Of a stretch of DNA of 64,000 nt, positions 32,566-43,167 are shown piece by piece (within the stretch, counting starts at the first letter, position 1; every line of letters starts with the position of its first letter). The stretch comes from Erodium maritimum (taxonomy: Eukaryota > Streptophyta > Magnoliopsida > Geraniales > Geraniaceae), in assembly GCA_963921825.1 (NCBI GenBank), contig OY997591.1:41003825-41067824 (forward strand), read 5' to 3'. A program made the position numbers and the translations under genes. A model generated the notes under the pieces. The model saw only the letters and a program-made list of their open reading frames with translations, had not been told where the DNA came from and ran no database searches.

Positions 32566-34321
32566 TATATATATATATACATGTATATATTCTACTAAGG
32601 AGCACACAACTATAACCACACTTTACCGCTCATGTGTCGGAAGGAGGGGGTCCTTTGTATCACTAAGTAGCACACAACTATATATATACACACCAATAAG
32701 TAGTACATTCACTCACAGTTACCACCAAACACAAACAACCAACAATACCGCAATATCACCAAATCATCACCGTTAATTAACTAAAACACCACATTCTCAT
32801 AGCTTATCATGACCATTAATTTACTGACGGAACATACCACAAATCAATCATTCCAACACTACTAATCACAAACAAAGTCTAATCATCACACAACCTACGG
32901 CCATGACATGGCCCACATGCAATTCTACAGCACGGCAAGTCCCAAACCTACGGGCACGCCATGGCCCGAAAGTAATTCCACATTTTAAACGACTAAGCTA
33001 GTTATTCACCTCCTACATGTGATTCTACCATTATTACGGTTATTCATATCTTATATGCAATTCTAGTAACTTTCCTTAATTGAACAAGTAACCGCTACTT
33101 TTCCCTACCTCAAATGCGATCCAACTCGAACAACCACGAACCGCCTAATAGCCTCCTCCACCGCGATCAGGAACACCGTCTAAGATAACAAGTAACACAA
33201 CACTTAATACAAGTCCAAAGTCAATTTAAACGGACAACACCCAAAATAACCCCCGCCAAGACGCCTAATTAATTAAAACGGTTCCGGGACAATGATTTGT
33301 AAAAGTATTAAATTAACCGAGCGATACGTACAACGGCACCCAGCCAAGTGGGCCCCACTTGGTCGTGGGTGTGCCGGACCGGACCCACTAAGGGCCGGTC
33401 TCGGCTCAAATCCCGAGGCATGGATCCCGAGGTACGGACCACTCACCATCGTGGCCGGTCCTCCGGCGAGCCTCCGGTCGCCGAAAAATTCCAACTTCCT
33501 CCCAAAACGTCCTAAACGAGTTCTAGGATCCATCAAGTTCTAACCAAAAACATCACCAATTTGCTCCAATTTCACATTTCCCCCAATTCCAAAAGTTAGG
33601 GTTTCACCAAATTCTTCTACTTTCACCCATTTTCTTCCACTACTACTTGATTCTACCAAGGTTTGACCATTTCCAACAAGACCCAATCCAATTTCATATA
33701 AATCCAACAAGACCCACAATCTTAAGTTCTTCAAAAGTGAAAAGAAATGGGTTCTTACCGTAGGAAATAAAGAGATGAAGAGGAATATGGAGAAATTGAG
33801 GAGTTTTGATGGTGGAATCAAAGGGAAATTATCTTCTTCTTCTTCTTCTTCAACAATGGAGGCTCACTCTCTTTTCTCTCTCTAAAAATTCAGCCAAGGC
33901 AAGAAGAATGCTGAATTTTGGTGTGACATTTAACCTAAAGAGGAAAGGTCCAAAAGCCCATTTCTCCTTATCTCACAATTTTGGGAAAAGCCATTTTTTC
34001 ACTCTTCTTTTCTCTCCTCCACCTAGTTAATGCCAAGTGTCTATGTGTGGTCCATCTCCACTCAAAAATATCTCAGCCCAAATTAATTAATCCGATACAA
34101 CCCTAATTTGACCCCGTTTGACCCGAATTTGACTTTTTTGCAAAAATAATTATTCGAAAGGAAATAACCCAACTAAGCTAACCGTAACAACGGCTATGCT
34201 TTTTGGGTCCCGGATAAGTCCCGAATGACTCCCGGAGTCGTCGGTTGACTTTTTCGGTGAAAAGTCAACTCTTCCCTATTTCCACCGATTTGACCGGTGT
34301 TGACCGGAGGCGGTCCTTACA

Positions 34322-34868
34322 CATCCGAATGTATAATTCCCAATAAGCCACTAGCTCTCTCACCAATTAAAAAAAATGGCATTGTCATCTTGCCCGTTTA
34401 AACAAGATTTGCACGTTTCAAATGATTCGTAATAAGAATCCAAAAGTATGTGGAATTTGAGTTTTGATATGTGATTCTCATTCATATGACTCAAGCGACA
34501 ATGCTAGAGGAATGCAGGGTTTGTCTCATCAGACTTAAACCCTTTTGTATCAGTGTTATAGAGGGACTTCTCATTAAAGTCTTTTATGTTCAAAACATAA
34601 AGACCTCTAAGTCGAGAAGTAGCTGCATAATGAACGTTATCATGAAAAAGACTAAACTTACTATTCTCAATAGAAAACTTATATCCGTCTTTGTCCAAAC
34701 ACGAAATGGAGCTAATACTCCCTACAAAACGTAGGTACATGATAACATTGTTCAAAATGCAAACCACGCCCACTAGGCAAGGCCAACTCTTATGTCCCCA
34801 CAACTAAGGCAATGACTCCATGGTCATCCCCAAATCGTAGGTCCACCTCGTCTTCCTTCAATGCCTTC
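34322..34868 (-). pseudogene. Ty1/copia protease end, GAG-pre-integrase and integrase start
   Basis: Continues the copia coding region on the far side of the Ty3 LTR. SISCLDKDGYKFSIENSKFS and AATSRLRGLYVLNIKDF (34803-34504) match the end of the copia protease and the GAG-pre-integrase segment. Sequence at 34322-34500 is the degenerate integrase start. Stops interrupt the frame. Confidence 0.75.
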
Positions 34869-35491
34869 CTACTTTTGAGTCCTTGAAGAGTTGGGTACAC
34901 TACACTTGTTCTTCTTTAGATCATATGTATATTTCTTGCATTTTCTCTTCCAATGACCAACCTCATTTCTATAATGGCAAACTGAATCTTTTGGGGTTGG
35001 AAATTGAGTGTACTTGGGCCTCGGCTTTAACATGGGTCTTAAACCCATAGGAGCCGCATGACCCTTTCCTTTTCCTACCCCCTTCCTTTTGCACTCGGTT
35101 CTTTTCTTAACCATCAGAACATCCTTGGTATTACTTTGAATGTTATTCTCAGCAGTTTGAAGCATCTCATGTAACTCTGAGATGGTCTTTACCATATTGT
35201 GCATATAGAAGTTCATACTGAAACCATGAAATTCATCAGGAAGTGATTGGAAAAGAATATATGTAGCCAACTCCGGTTCAATCTTGAAACTGAGTCTTTC
35301 AACATGCTCTAGATTACCTTTTATCTCAAGCATATGAGGGCCAACATTCTTCTCAGCGTCCATCTTGTATGACATGAGTTTCTTGACGGTATTGGACCTT
35401 TCAATCTTGGCCTTCTTTTGGAACATTTCCTTGAGTTTCTCCATCATGTCATACGCACTCTCTTCCATCAATTGCTTCTGGAGATCAGTCT
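34869..35491 (-). pseudogene. Ty1/copia Gag, C-terminal part with zinc knuckle
   Basis: An open tract of about 200 codons reads ESAYDMMEKLKEMFQKKAKI, SLPDEFHGFSMNFYMHNMVK and ISELHEMLQTAENNI, the UBN2-type Gag of plant copia elements. The zinc knuckle CHYRNEVGHWKRKC has Arg where the second Cys of CX2CX4HX4C should be. Its N-terminal part continues at 38162-38416 beyond the solo LTR. This is the best preserved reading frame of the copia element. Confidence 0.85.
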
Positions 35492-38161
35492 TGTCACGCC
35501 CAAAATCCGGTTATCGCCCGGACCCGAGGCATGACGGGTAAGAGAAGACAGTAAAGCAAAGAAACAATATTAAATCTCGAAAATCTCCAGTGAGTACTCC
35601 AATCCATAACCTCAAGTACAGTATAAGTAACCCTCAGGGGGTGTGGTAATAAGTTTTTACCAGACTGTTTTTAAATAAAGGAAATAAACATGAAGTCTCT
35701 ATGAACCCACACCGAGAAGCGCCCAAGCTTCTACTCTTCAGTCAAGCCTGTAGACACAACATCAAAACAAAGGGGTGAGCTCACGCTCAGTAGGGAAAAC
35801 GCATGACAAGGTAGACCTTAACTCGAACAAGATCAACAATAAAGTTAACAGAAAATAACTTAACAAAACAAGGGTAATAAGTAAACAAATCAATGCCGTG
35901 GCACATGAAGTCACCACCCTCCGATCCACATGATGTGTCCTCTCGGATTCTCCCTCAAATCCAGAGGAGACGCATAACATTGAGGCGACCGGAAACAACC
36001 CTTCGGGGCGCTTATCATCGGGATTCTCAGAAACGTCTCCAAAGGATTTTATGTCATTGGGAACCTAGGGCCATACTCCCGTAGGAGCGCACACGTGGGC
36101 AATTTAATAAATAACCAATATATCATCCCACACCGGACTCCCCAACGGTGTAGGTACCATACCATAACAACAATCAACTCTATCTCACCCTACACCGGAC
36201 TCCTCAACGGTGTAGGTACCATATCGTATCAACCATAATTCCATAACATCTTAGCAACACGCTTACCGAAACTTAACACCAACCAATCCAACCACAGTCA
36301 AACCACTAACACACATAGTTCACCCATCACCAATTCCCATAGCACACAGTACACAAATCACTAGATCAATTCACACCAATCACACAATTCCAACTTACCG
36401 TTCACTTACCAGTTTCGAACCACCGGGGCATCGATCACCTGATTGCGCCGCGCGGTACAACCAGTCATACTCGATACCCCCAACAATCAATCAAGTAAAT
36501 CAAGTAATCATTCGAATACAAACAACGAGCAGGTACGAGTCTGATCAACCAATTAATCATAAAGCCTTCGAAAGAGCATTCAAACATGCAATTTCACTAG
36601 TTTCATTAGACTCTTTAGCCTATCCACTAAGCAACCAACAACCAAGCATGTGATCCTAACACGCAACTAATCCGAGGGCTTTGCCAAGGCTCCTCTACCA
36701 GACAAACATATCTCAAGTATTGAAAGCGAATTATACTAGTGATTGGCCTCCTAATAGGTCACCACTAGACACTCTGGTTAGTAGCAATTGAAAGATGATT
36801 AAGCTAGTTATTCGCATCCTATATGCATATCTAGGACCTTTTCCAATTTTATTAACCTAGCATGCATACTAGGCATCGTAAACGAGAGGTTAAGGCTTTC
36901 CCTACCTCAAGGTCCTCCTCGTCAACGCTTTGGTGAAGTCCGGTGATCACCACCTCGCTCTTCCCTCGGGCCTCGGTGTGATCCTTGCTCCTCTAGCTCG
37001 ATCCCCAAGGTCTTGGACACAAAGAGGCACTAATTAGGTTCCACTTAAACAGTAAGAAAGACCCCCAAAACCCTTCCAAAGTTCATCTCAAAACCAAGGT
37101 GTAAACCCTTCGACAAATCCCCAAGAAACCCTCACTCTGGTGGGTCGCGGATCTGGTCACGGATCTGTGATGGCAACCCTCACGGTCGCCGTCACGGAGC
37201 CGTGACGAGTGCCGTCACGGACTCCCTCACGGAGCCGTGACGTCGCCCGTCACGGGATCCGTCACGGATCCGTGACGCACCAGGGCAGTTTCGCCCTTCT
37301 TCAACCTCCAGCTCCAAAACTCCGAAAATCTACCTTCAAACCCAGAAATTTACCCTTTCCAACCCCCAAAACAGTCCAAATCCTCCAATACTCCTCTACC
37401 CATGGTAGGAATCAACCCACAAACAAGTTTTCCAAGGATTCATCAAATCAAACCTACTTCAAAATCTCCAACAACTATTGATTTCTCACCAAAATCCAAC
37501 AAGGTTCATCATCAACACCATCTCCTATCATTTCTACTCAACCCCCCATCATCTAGCCATTTTTCACCCAAAACCCAAGGAAATAGATGAAGAGGAAAGA
37601 TGAGTAGAGAGTTCCATTACCTCTAGGATGTGGAGATGAAGAGGATGCTAGTGTTTTGGAGGGTGGGAGGCTAGAAGATGACTCCACAAGGCTCCTTCTT
37701 CTTTGATTCTCCTTCAAGCTTCCATGGGAGCTCTTCTCCCTTTCTTCCTCTCCAAATTTCGGCTACAACAAGCAAATAGGAAAATGATTTTGCTTCTCCA
37801 ACACATATAATACCTAAATGTTGCAATGACATAAAGGCCCTTGAGCTAGAAACCCATGTAGGAGCTTTTGTGAGGGTAAAAGGGACAATAACTATCCCTT
37901 TTTCTCTCATTCAACCAAAATAGGACAAGTGTCCCTCTAGCTCATTTAATTTCCCAATTTAAATTCCAGCACTTTTAAAAATTGAAGCTTTAGTCGATAT
38001 GAAGTCTCGTTTTGACCAAAATTGACTTTATGCAATATTATATTCAAATGAAAGGGTTTTCTTCCCTGAAGCCAACCGTGATAATGGCTACTTCGTTTGA
38101 GTTCCGGAGAAGTCCCGAGTGACTTCCGGAGTTACCGGTTCGACCGGAAGCGGGTCTTACA
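35492..38161 (-). mobile_element. Ty3 (Tekay-like) solo LTR in copia gag
   Basis: Bounded by tgtcacgcccaaaatccgg and gaagcgggtcttaca, flanked by a perfect AGTCT duplication (35487-35491 and 38162-38166). It has no internal region. Holds two copies of a unit with cacaccggactccccaacgg and tgtaggtaccata (36130-36230) and a cluster of gtcacgg/ccgtgac palindromes (37150-37275). Confidence 0.92.
37150..37275. repeat. Cluster of GTCACGGAKCCGTGAC palindromes
   Basis: At least four near-palindromes: gtcacggagccgtgac (two), gtcacgggatccgtcacgg, and the perfect palindrome gtcacggatccgtgac. The same motif set appears in the foreign segment of the inner Tekay element at 53240-53350. Confidence 0.85.
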
Positions 38162-38416
38162 AGTCTCCATGCAACCAAGCATTATACAAGCGACATATAT
38201 CGAGTCGTTGTAAATCATGGTCCAACCATCTCTAATGGCTTTCGAAGCATTTGAAGTTGGTTCTTCAGGAACTGGCTCATCCAGAATATACTATCTTCTT
38301 TCATGCCTGAGAACAATTATCAAGTGTCTGGCCCAATCTTGAAAATTTGTCACGTTGAGCTTATCCTTCTCAAGGAACGATCGTAACGATAAACTATGTG
38401 AATTTTTTGAAGACAT
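38162..38416 (-). pseudogene. Ty1/copia Gag N-terminus
   Basis: ATG at 38416-38414 opens MSSKNSHSLSLRSFLEKDKL followed by NVTNFQDWARHLIIVLRHER, the start of a copia Gag. The frame is cut at 38162 by the solo LTR and continues at 35491. Confidence 0.8.
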
Positions 38417-38818
38417 GATCTACAACAGAAAAGATATGCAAAGTCATTAATACAAATATAAAAAATCAACCCTTAGTTGTATCTTAAAGATACATTAAAA
38501 ACCAAGATCCATATTTGATTCCACTTAGAGTAAGCATTGGCTTATCGCCCCAAACAGAACTGATTAGGTAGGTAACTCTTTACCAATTGCATCATTATGC
38601 AACTCTTGGATAGAATAAACACATTATATGTGTTGGCACAAATTCTATCTGATGCCTTAGGTCCAAAACCGTTTTGATAACCTAGTTAAGTTCAACCATA
38701 TCCGGATATGCAACTCAGACAACTATGTGCACCATGCTTTGGCATAACCTACACATAACAATCTAAAGTTCACTCCACTTTATCAAACTTAAACGACCAT
38801 GTGCACCACGCTTTACCT
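38417..38818 (-). other. Copia 5' leader, 5' LTR missing
   Basis: Non-coding sequence upstream of copia gag, with a repeated phrase (ctatgtgcaccatgcttt near 38722 and ccatgtgcaccacgcttt near 38797). It ends abruptly at the truncated Tekay LTR. Neither a PBS nor the copia 5' LTR is present, so a deletion removed them together with the start of the Tekay LTR. Confidence 0.6.
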
Positions 38819-39091
38819 TACAACGGTCTTAGTTAGGCCGTTTCCTTGTAGCACGTGAAATTGCGTAATTTCTTGGAAAATAGGCCCATTCAGTGCCCGA
38901 GACAACCGAATTTCGCGAATCTGACAGAAAAATATCAACAAAGATATTTTTTAAAGAGGTGGGACCCACTTGCCACTTTTCACACAAGTGGTGGTGGTAG
39001 GTATTTTTGAACAAAACAAAAGAAAGAGAGATGGGGGAGGGGGGTTCGGCCATAATAAAAAAAAGAAGAGAAGAATGATAGATAGAGAAGA

Positions 39092-39259
39092 GAGAAGAAG
39101 AAGAAGAAGAAGAAGAAGAAGAAGAAGAAGAAGAAGAAGAAGAAGAAGAAGAAGAAGAAGAAGAAGAAGAAGAAGAAGAAGAAGAAGAAGAAGAAGAAGA
39201 AGAAGAAGAAGAAGAAGAAGAAGAAGAAGAAGAAGAAGAAGAAGAAGAAGAAGAAGAAG
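39092..39259. repeat. (GAA)n microsatellite, about 56 units
   Basis: Uninterrupted gaa repeat over about 168 bp. The matching place in the 3' LTR (58255-58315) has only short, interrupted gaa runs. Open frames here (poly-Ser, poly-Leu, poly-Arg) are artefacts of the repeat. Confidence 0.95.
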
Positions 39260-40504
39260 GGGAGTTAGGGTTTGTTGATTTCTCGACGATCCCACCAACG
39301 GATCGTCTCAACGGTTGTAGAATCTAGCTCCCATCGTCATTCCCTACGGTGAGAACCCTTATGTTTCTCGTTTTGGTACGTTTAAAAATTAGGGTTTGTG
39401 TTTAAACGAGTTAAATATGGTTGAGTTGAGGTGTAGGGTTCGTTGGAGACGTTTTGGGGCAAAAAATAACCGAATTCCGGTGACCGGAGGCTGGGGGGAG
39501 CTCCGGCTACCGTGGGTGGTGGCTGGCCAGAGCTGGGACCGGCCACCACTGTGGTGAACCGGTCAAAAACCGGTCCAGCCACCCACGGGTGATGGTGCCC
39601 GGGTGGGGCCCACGTGAAGGGTCTCATGTTTTTCGTGTTCGGGTGGTTTTGGACGATCCCCAAATCAATAATTCACACCCGGAACGAATTATGGAATTAA
39701 ATTGTGAAAGTTGGAAATTTCGGGTTTAGAAACTTTAAACGGGAATTAAATCGCTCGGATGTCGGAAATTGATTCCGTCGATTGCATTGGAACCCTTGAA
39801 TTATTCTAAGATCGTAGAAACAAAAACGGAAATTTTCGGAGCCCCGGAAGGGCGTTTTCCGATCCCGGGCAGATTCGCGGAGCCTGGCGAATCGGGCCTT
39901 TCCGGGCCCATTGTTAACAATGTCGAGTAATTGGGAATTTTGGGAGTGATCGACATTACCGGGGTTGCTTTTGTGCGTCTAATTCTTTAAAATTCAGATT
40001 TTCCTGCGAACTTAAAAAGTGTTTTAATTGTGTTCATGTTAGATCGTGCCGCCGACCGCGGAAATGGGAGGCTAGGCGAGTGATCGCGAGAATGACGGAG
40101 CTTGGGCGTGGAATTTTGGAAAAGAGTTACGAGGTAGGAAAAAGTAGCCGGATCTCGGCCCTGACTAGGGAAAGTTAACAGTAGAATTGCATGTGACACT
40201 TGGGTGTCGTAGGATAAGTGAACGTATCGAACCATAGAAATGCATGCGACACTTAGTGGTGTCATAGGATAAGTGAACGTATCGAACATTAGAAATACTT
40301 GTGGCATTTGCTTGTGCCCGTAGGTTGATTGAATTGTTTGTGTTTGTGGGTGACCATGAGTGCCTGTGGGGAGTTGAACCCGTATCGGTTGACTGACTTG
40401 CCGAGTGGTAGTTAGTCGTGTTGTCGTATTTTCTTTCTATTTGCGGGGTATTGTGTGTGATTTGGTTGTGACTGTGATTGTTCTGGTGATAACTATTGAT
40501 CTAT

Positions 40505-40735
40505 GCCCGATGGGTGTCTCGTACCCTCCGTGCGCGGTCGGTAAAGAGCAGAGGGCTGTGGTCCCCGTCAGGTGTGTCGCACCTTCCGGCGCGTGATTGG
40601 TAAAGTGCTGAGGCTGGATTTATGCCTGAGGGGTGTGTCGTACCCTCTGGTGCGCGGTTGGTAAAGAGCCGAGGGATGTGGTCCCCGTCAGGTGTGTCGC
40701 ACCTTCCGGCGCGTGATCGGTAAAGTGCTGAGGAT
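40505..40735. repeat. Tandem repeats with gtgtgtcgtaccctc module
   Basis: Two units of about 115 bp combining gtcgtaccctcyggtgcgcg and ggtgtgtcgcaccttccggc. The 3' LTR has three units (59560-59910). The module sits where other Tekay LTRs in the window carry the gtggccatgagtgcccgtgg minisatellite. Confidence 0.85.
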
Positions 40736-41262
40736 TGTGGTTGTGGTTTGCGTGACTTTGATCACTTTTGTGTTGTGTTCTTTGAGGTCGTCTTTACTGT
40801 CTCGGGTCTACACTACAGGTACGGGTGTTTAGATTGGTGGGGGAAAGTAACAGTTTTTGTGTGACAGTCGGATGATTTGAGTTTGGGGATAGTAGTCCCA
40901 GTGTTTTGTTTGTTGTTGGTGTTTCCGGCATTTCTGCTAGTATGTCGTAGTCATTCTGGTATCCGTGGTGGTGAGCGAACGCTCACCCCTAGCTGCTTTT
41001 CCTACAGGTACTTGTCGGGAGGCGGACTAGGGGAACTCTCGAAGCTTGAAGAGCTGGGAGCGAAAGTCCAGGTTTTTGGAAGTTTAGCGACGTACGCTTT
41101 GGTTTTTGTCCGCTTGTTTTAGACGCTTTTCAGTTGTAAAATATTGTTTTTGATTAACTTAAGTGGTGATTTTAAGCGGTTTATTAAAATGTTTGAAAAT
41201 TGTTTTACTGTTTCACTGTTCACGTTTCGGGTCCGGTTATACCGAATTCGGGGCGTGACAGT

Positions 41263-41274
41263 TTAGTATCAGAG
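41263..41274 (+). other. Primer binding site of the outer Tekay element
   Basis: ttagtatcagag/c two bases after the LTR matches tggtatcagagc, complementary to initiator tRNA-Met, with two changes at the start. Confidence 0.85.
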
Positions 41275-41937
41275 CTCGAGGTTTCACTCCTCGGACTGTA
41301 CGTCAATCAGGTGGGGAGTGTTGAGTCATTAAAAGTCCCGTCGTGCGTGGGTTGCGCAAGTCGGAAACCGTGTGTACACCCGTAGTGACATGAGTCCTGT
41401 TTGTTGTTGTGTGTATGTGCAGTATTGCTGATACTGACATAATGATTGTGTGCTGCTGCGTGAAACGTTTTTAAGTCGTCGCGACTCGACTCAGGGGCAC
41501 CCCTGTAGTCGAACGTGATGGTGCTGACATCAAGTGGGTACGATGTAGTTCGGGGACGCCTAGACCGGGTTGTAACTACGTGATGTCAAAAATGAGATTT
41601 TATGATGAAAAGGAGAAAATTTTAAAAATTGATTGGCCCTGTGGGCGTGCGTTCTGAAATTGGTTGGCCTTGTGGGCTTGTGATTGAGGTTGGGTGACTT
41701 GAATTTGTTTGTGTGTGGTTATTTCGTGACTTTGTTCACGTTTGTGTCGGGTCATTTTGAGGTTTCCCTTACGTGAGCGAGTAATTGAGGTATTGATAGC
41801 GTGAGCAGTGTGGCGTTTTGGTATAGGGTTTTGATATAGACGTACGTTGTGTGAACGCTAGTGTATTGGACCTGTCGTTGTTGTATAAGTTCGCAAACTA
41901 AACGTTTGTGTGTATCCGTGCAGAGATTACCTACTAC
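41275..41937 (+). other. Leader of the outer Tekay element
   Basis: Non-coding, between PBS and gag. Holds two units around ttggcc(c/t)tgtgggc (41630-41690); the inner element has about four at the matching place (53520-53640). Confidence 0.7.
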
Positions 41938-43155
41938 ATGGCACCACGTGGCAGGAGAGGACGATCAGCTCGGCCACCGGGACGGACGCCCACCGTCGAA
42001 CCCGTTGAGTCCGCGGGAGCCCGGGGTAGTCCCATTGGGGAGGACAGGAGGGACGACGCAGAACCATTTGGGGTCTCGCCCAGCGTCCCGCCAGTCGCAA
42101 ACTAGTCCACTGCGACCGCTCTAGGCGAGCTGGCCCAGAAGGTGCAGAGCTTGGTGGCGATCATCGCTCGTAGGGAGTCAACATCGCTGGCTCCGGAGAT
42201 AGTATATGTTGCTGCTGCAGCCGATCCAGCGAGGCCCGTTCAAGCGGAAGGCCATACGTCCCGGGCACTGCTGGATTTCTTGAAGCTAGGCATACCTACG
42301 TTCGTCGGGGAACCGAACCCCGACATAGCCGAGAGATGGTTGGAGCAGGTCACCTGGGACCTGGACACGTCAGGCATAGAAGACGGTCACACCAGGGTGT
42401 CCTTTGCAGCTCATCAGCTGAGGGACAGCGCCTACCACTGGTGGGGGCGCGTACAGGACAGAGTCGGGGACGACTACAGTATCTTCGAGACGGTCTTCCT
42501 GGAGCAATATTTCCCCGAGTCGGCCAGGGCGGACCGACATCAACAGTTCTTGGAACTGCAACAGGACGGGGCGTCAGTGGTAGATTATGAGGCCAGATTC
42601 ACGTCCCTGACCCGATTTGCATCAGAAATGGTGACGACCGAGTTGAACCGGTGCCGACGGTTCGAGACGGGGCTGAGGCCGACGATTCGGGATCGAGTCC
42701 TCGCCCTGAGGATTCGGGTGTTTACAGAGCTAGTGGACACGGCAACGGTAGTGGAGCGGGGTCTCCGAGAGGCAGCGAGGACCCGTGAGGTTTGGCAGCG
42801 GCCGACCAGTGTTGCGGGACCGTCCGAGTCCCGAGATCCGAGGAGGCAAAGGACTGCGGGGTTCTTTTGGCCATAGGTTCAGCCGGGCGAATTGAGGCGG
42901 ATGGGGTCAGTGCCATCGGTAGGGCCAGTCGCCTCAGAGCGAGTGCCGGTATGTTTTACCTGCGGGCAGTCGGGCCATCTACGACGGGAGTGTCCGACCG
43001 GCGGAAGGCCTGCGGCGCTACCAGTGATCAGTCAGACAGGCCAGGGCGCGGGGCCGAGGGCCGACAATTTTAGGTGTTACCGATGTGGCCGGGTTGGGCA
43101 CTTAGCTTCAAGGTGCCCTGATCAGGTTGGGGAAGCGTCAGCGCAGCGACCGTAG
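41938..43155 (+). pseudogene. Tekay Gag (outer element)
   Basis: ATG at 41938 starts MAPRGRRGRSARPPGRTP. One frame then runs through the capsid-like part (ALLDFLKLGIPTFVGEPNPD, YHWWGRVQDRVGDDYSIFET, FLELQQDGASVVDYEARFTS) to two zinc knuckles, CFTCGQSGHLRREC and CYRCGRVGHLASRC. In-frame stops at 42103, 42874 and 43153 interrupt it; there is no frameshift in this part. Gag packages the RNA into virus-like particles. Two CCHC knuckles and the spacing fit Tekay elements. Confidence 0.9.
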
Positions 43156-43167
43156 CAGCCACATACA

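Larger units (their letters stand above)
28753..34321 (-). mobile_element. Ty3 (Tekay-like) solo LTR with nested insertions
   Basis: Bounded by tgtcacgccccaaatccgg (28753) and ggcggtccttaca (34321), the reverse of the TGTAAG...GGCGTGACA ends of the other Ty3 LTRs. Flanks cattc (28748-28752) and catcc (34322-34326) form a 5-bp duplication with one change. Copia pol continues on either side. With no internal region between the ends it is a solo LTR, but it is inflated to 5.6 kb by a copia solo LTR (29314-31001) and two foldback elements (31751-32565). Without these it would be about 3.0 kb. Confidence 0.85.
38819..41260 (+). mobile_element. 5' LTR of the outer Tekay element, 5'-truncated
   Basis: Colinear with the 3' LTR from 58015 on, so the first 271 bp of the LTR (57744-58014 equivalent) are missing. 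Ends ttcggggcgtgaca at 41260 and is followed by the PBS. Contains a (GAA)n run of about 168 bp that the 3' LTR lacks, and two copies of the gtgtgtcgtaccctc module. Confidence 0.9.

Noticed and set aside
33273..33543. Overlapping 83-87 codon ORFs on both strands
   Set aside because: Both lie in Ty3 LTR sequence that is colinear in type with other non-coding LTRs (the cctccggtcgccg block); no domain.
38829..39311. Long open frames with poly-Ser, poly-Leu and poly-Arg
   Set aside because: They are translations of the (GAA)n microsatellite in three frames; stops cannot occur in a pure triplet repeat.
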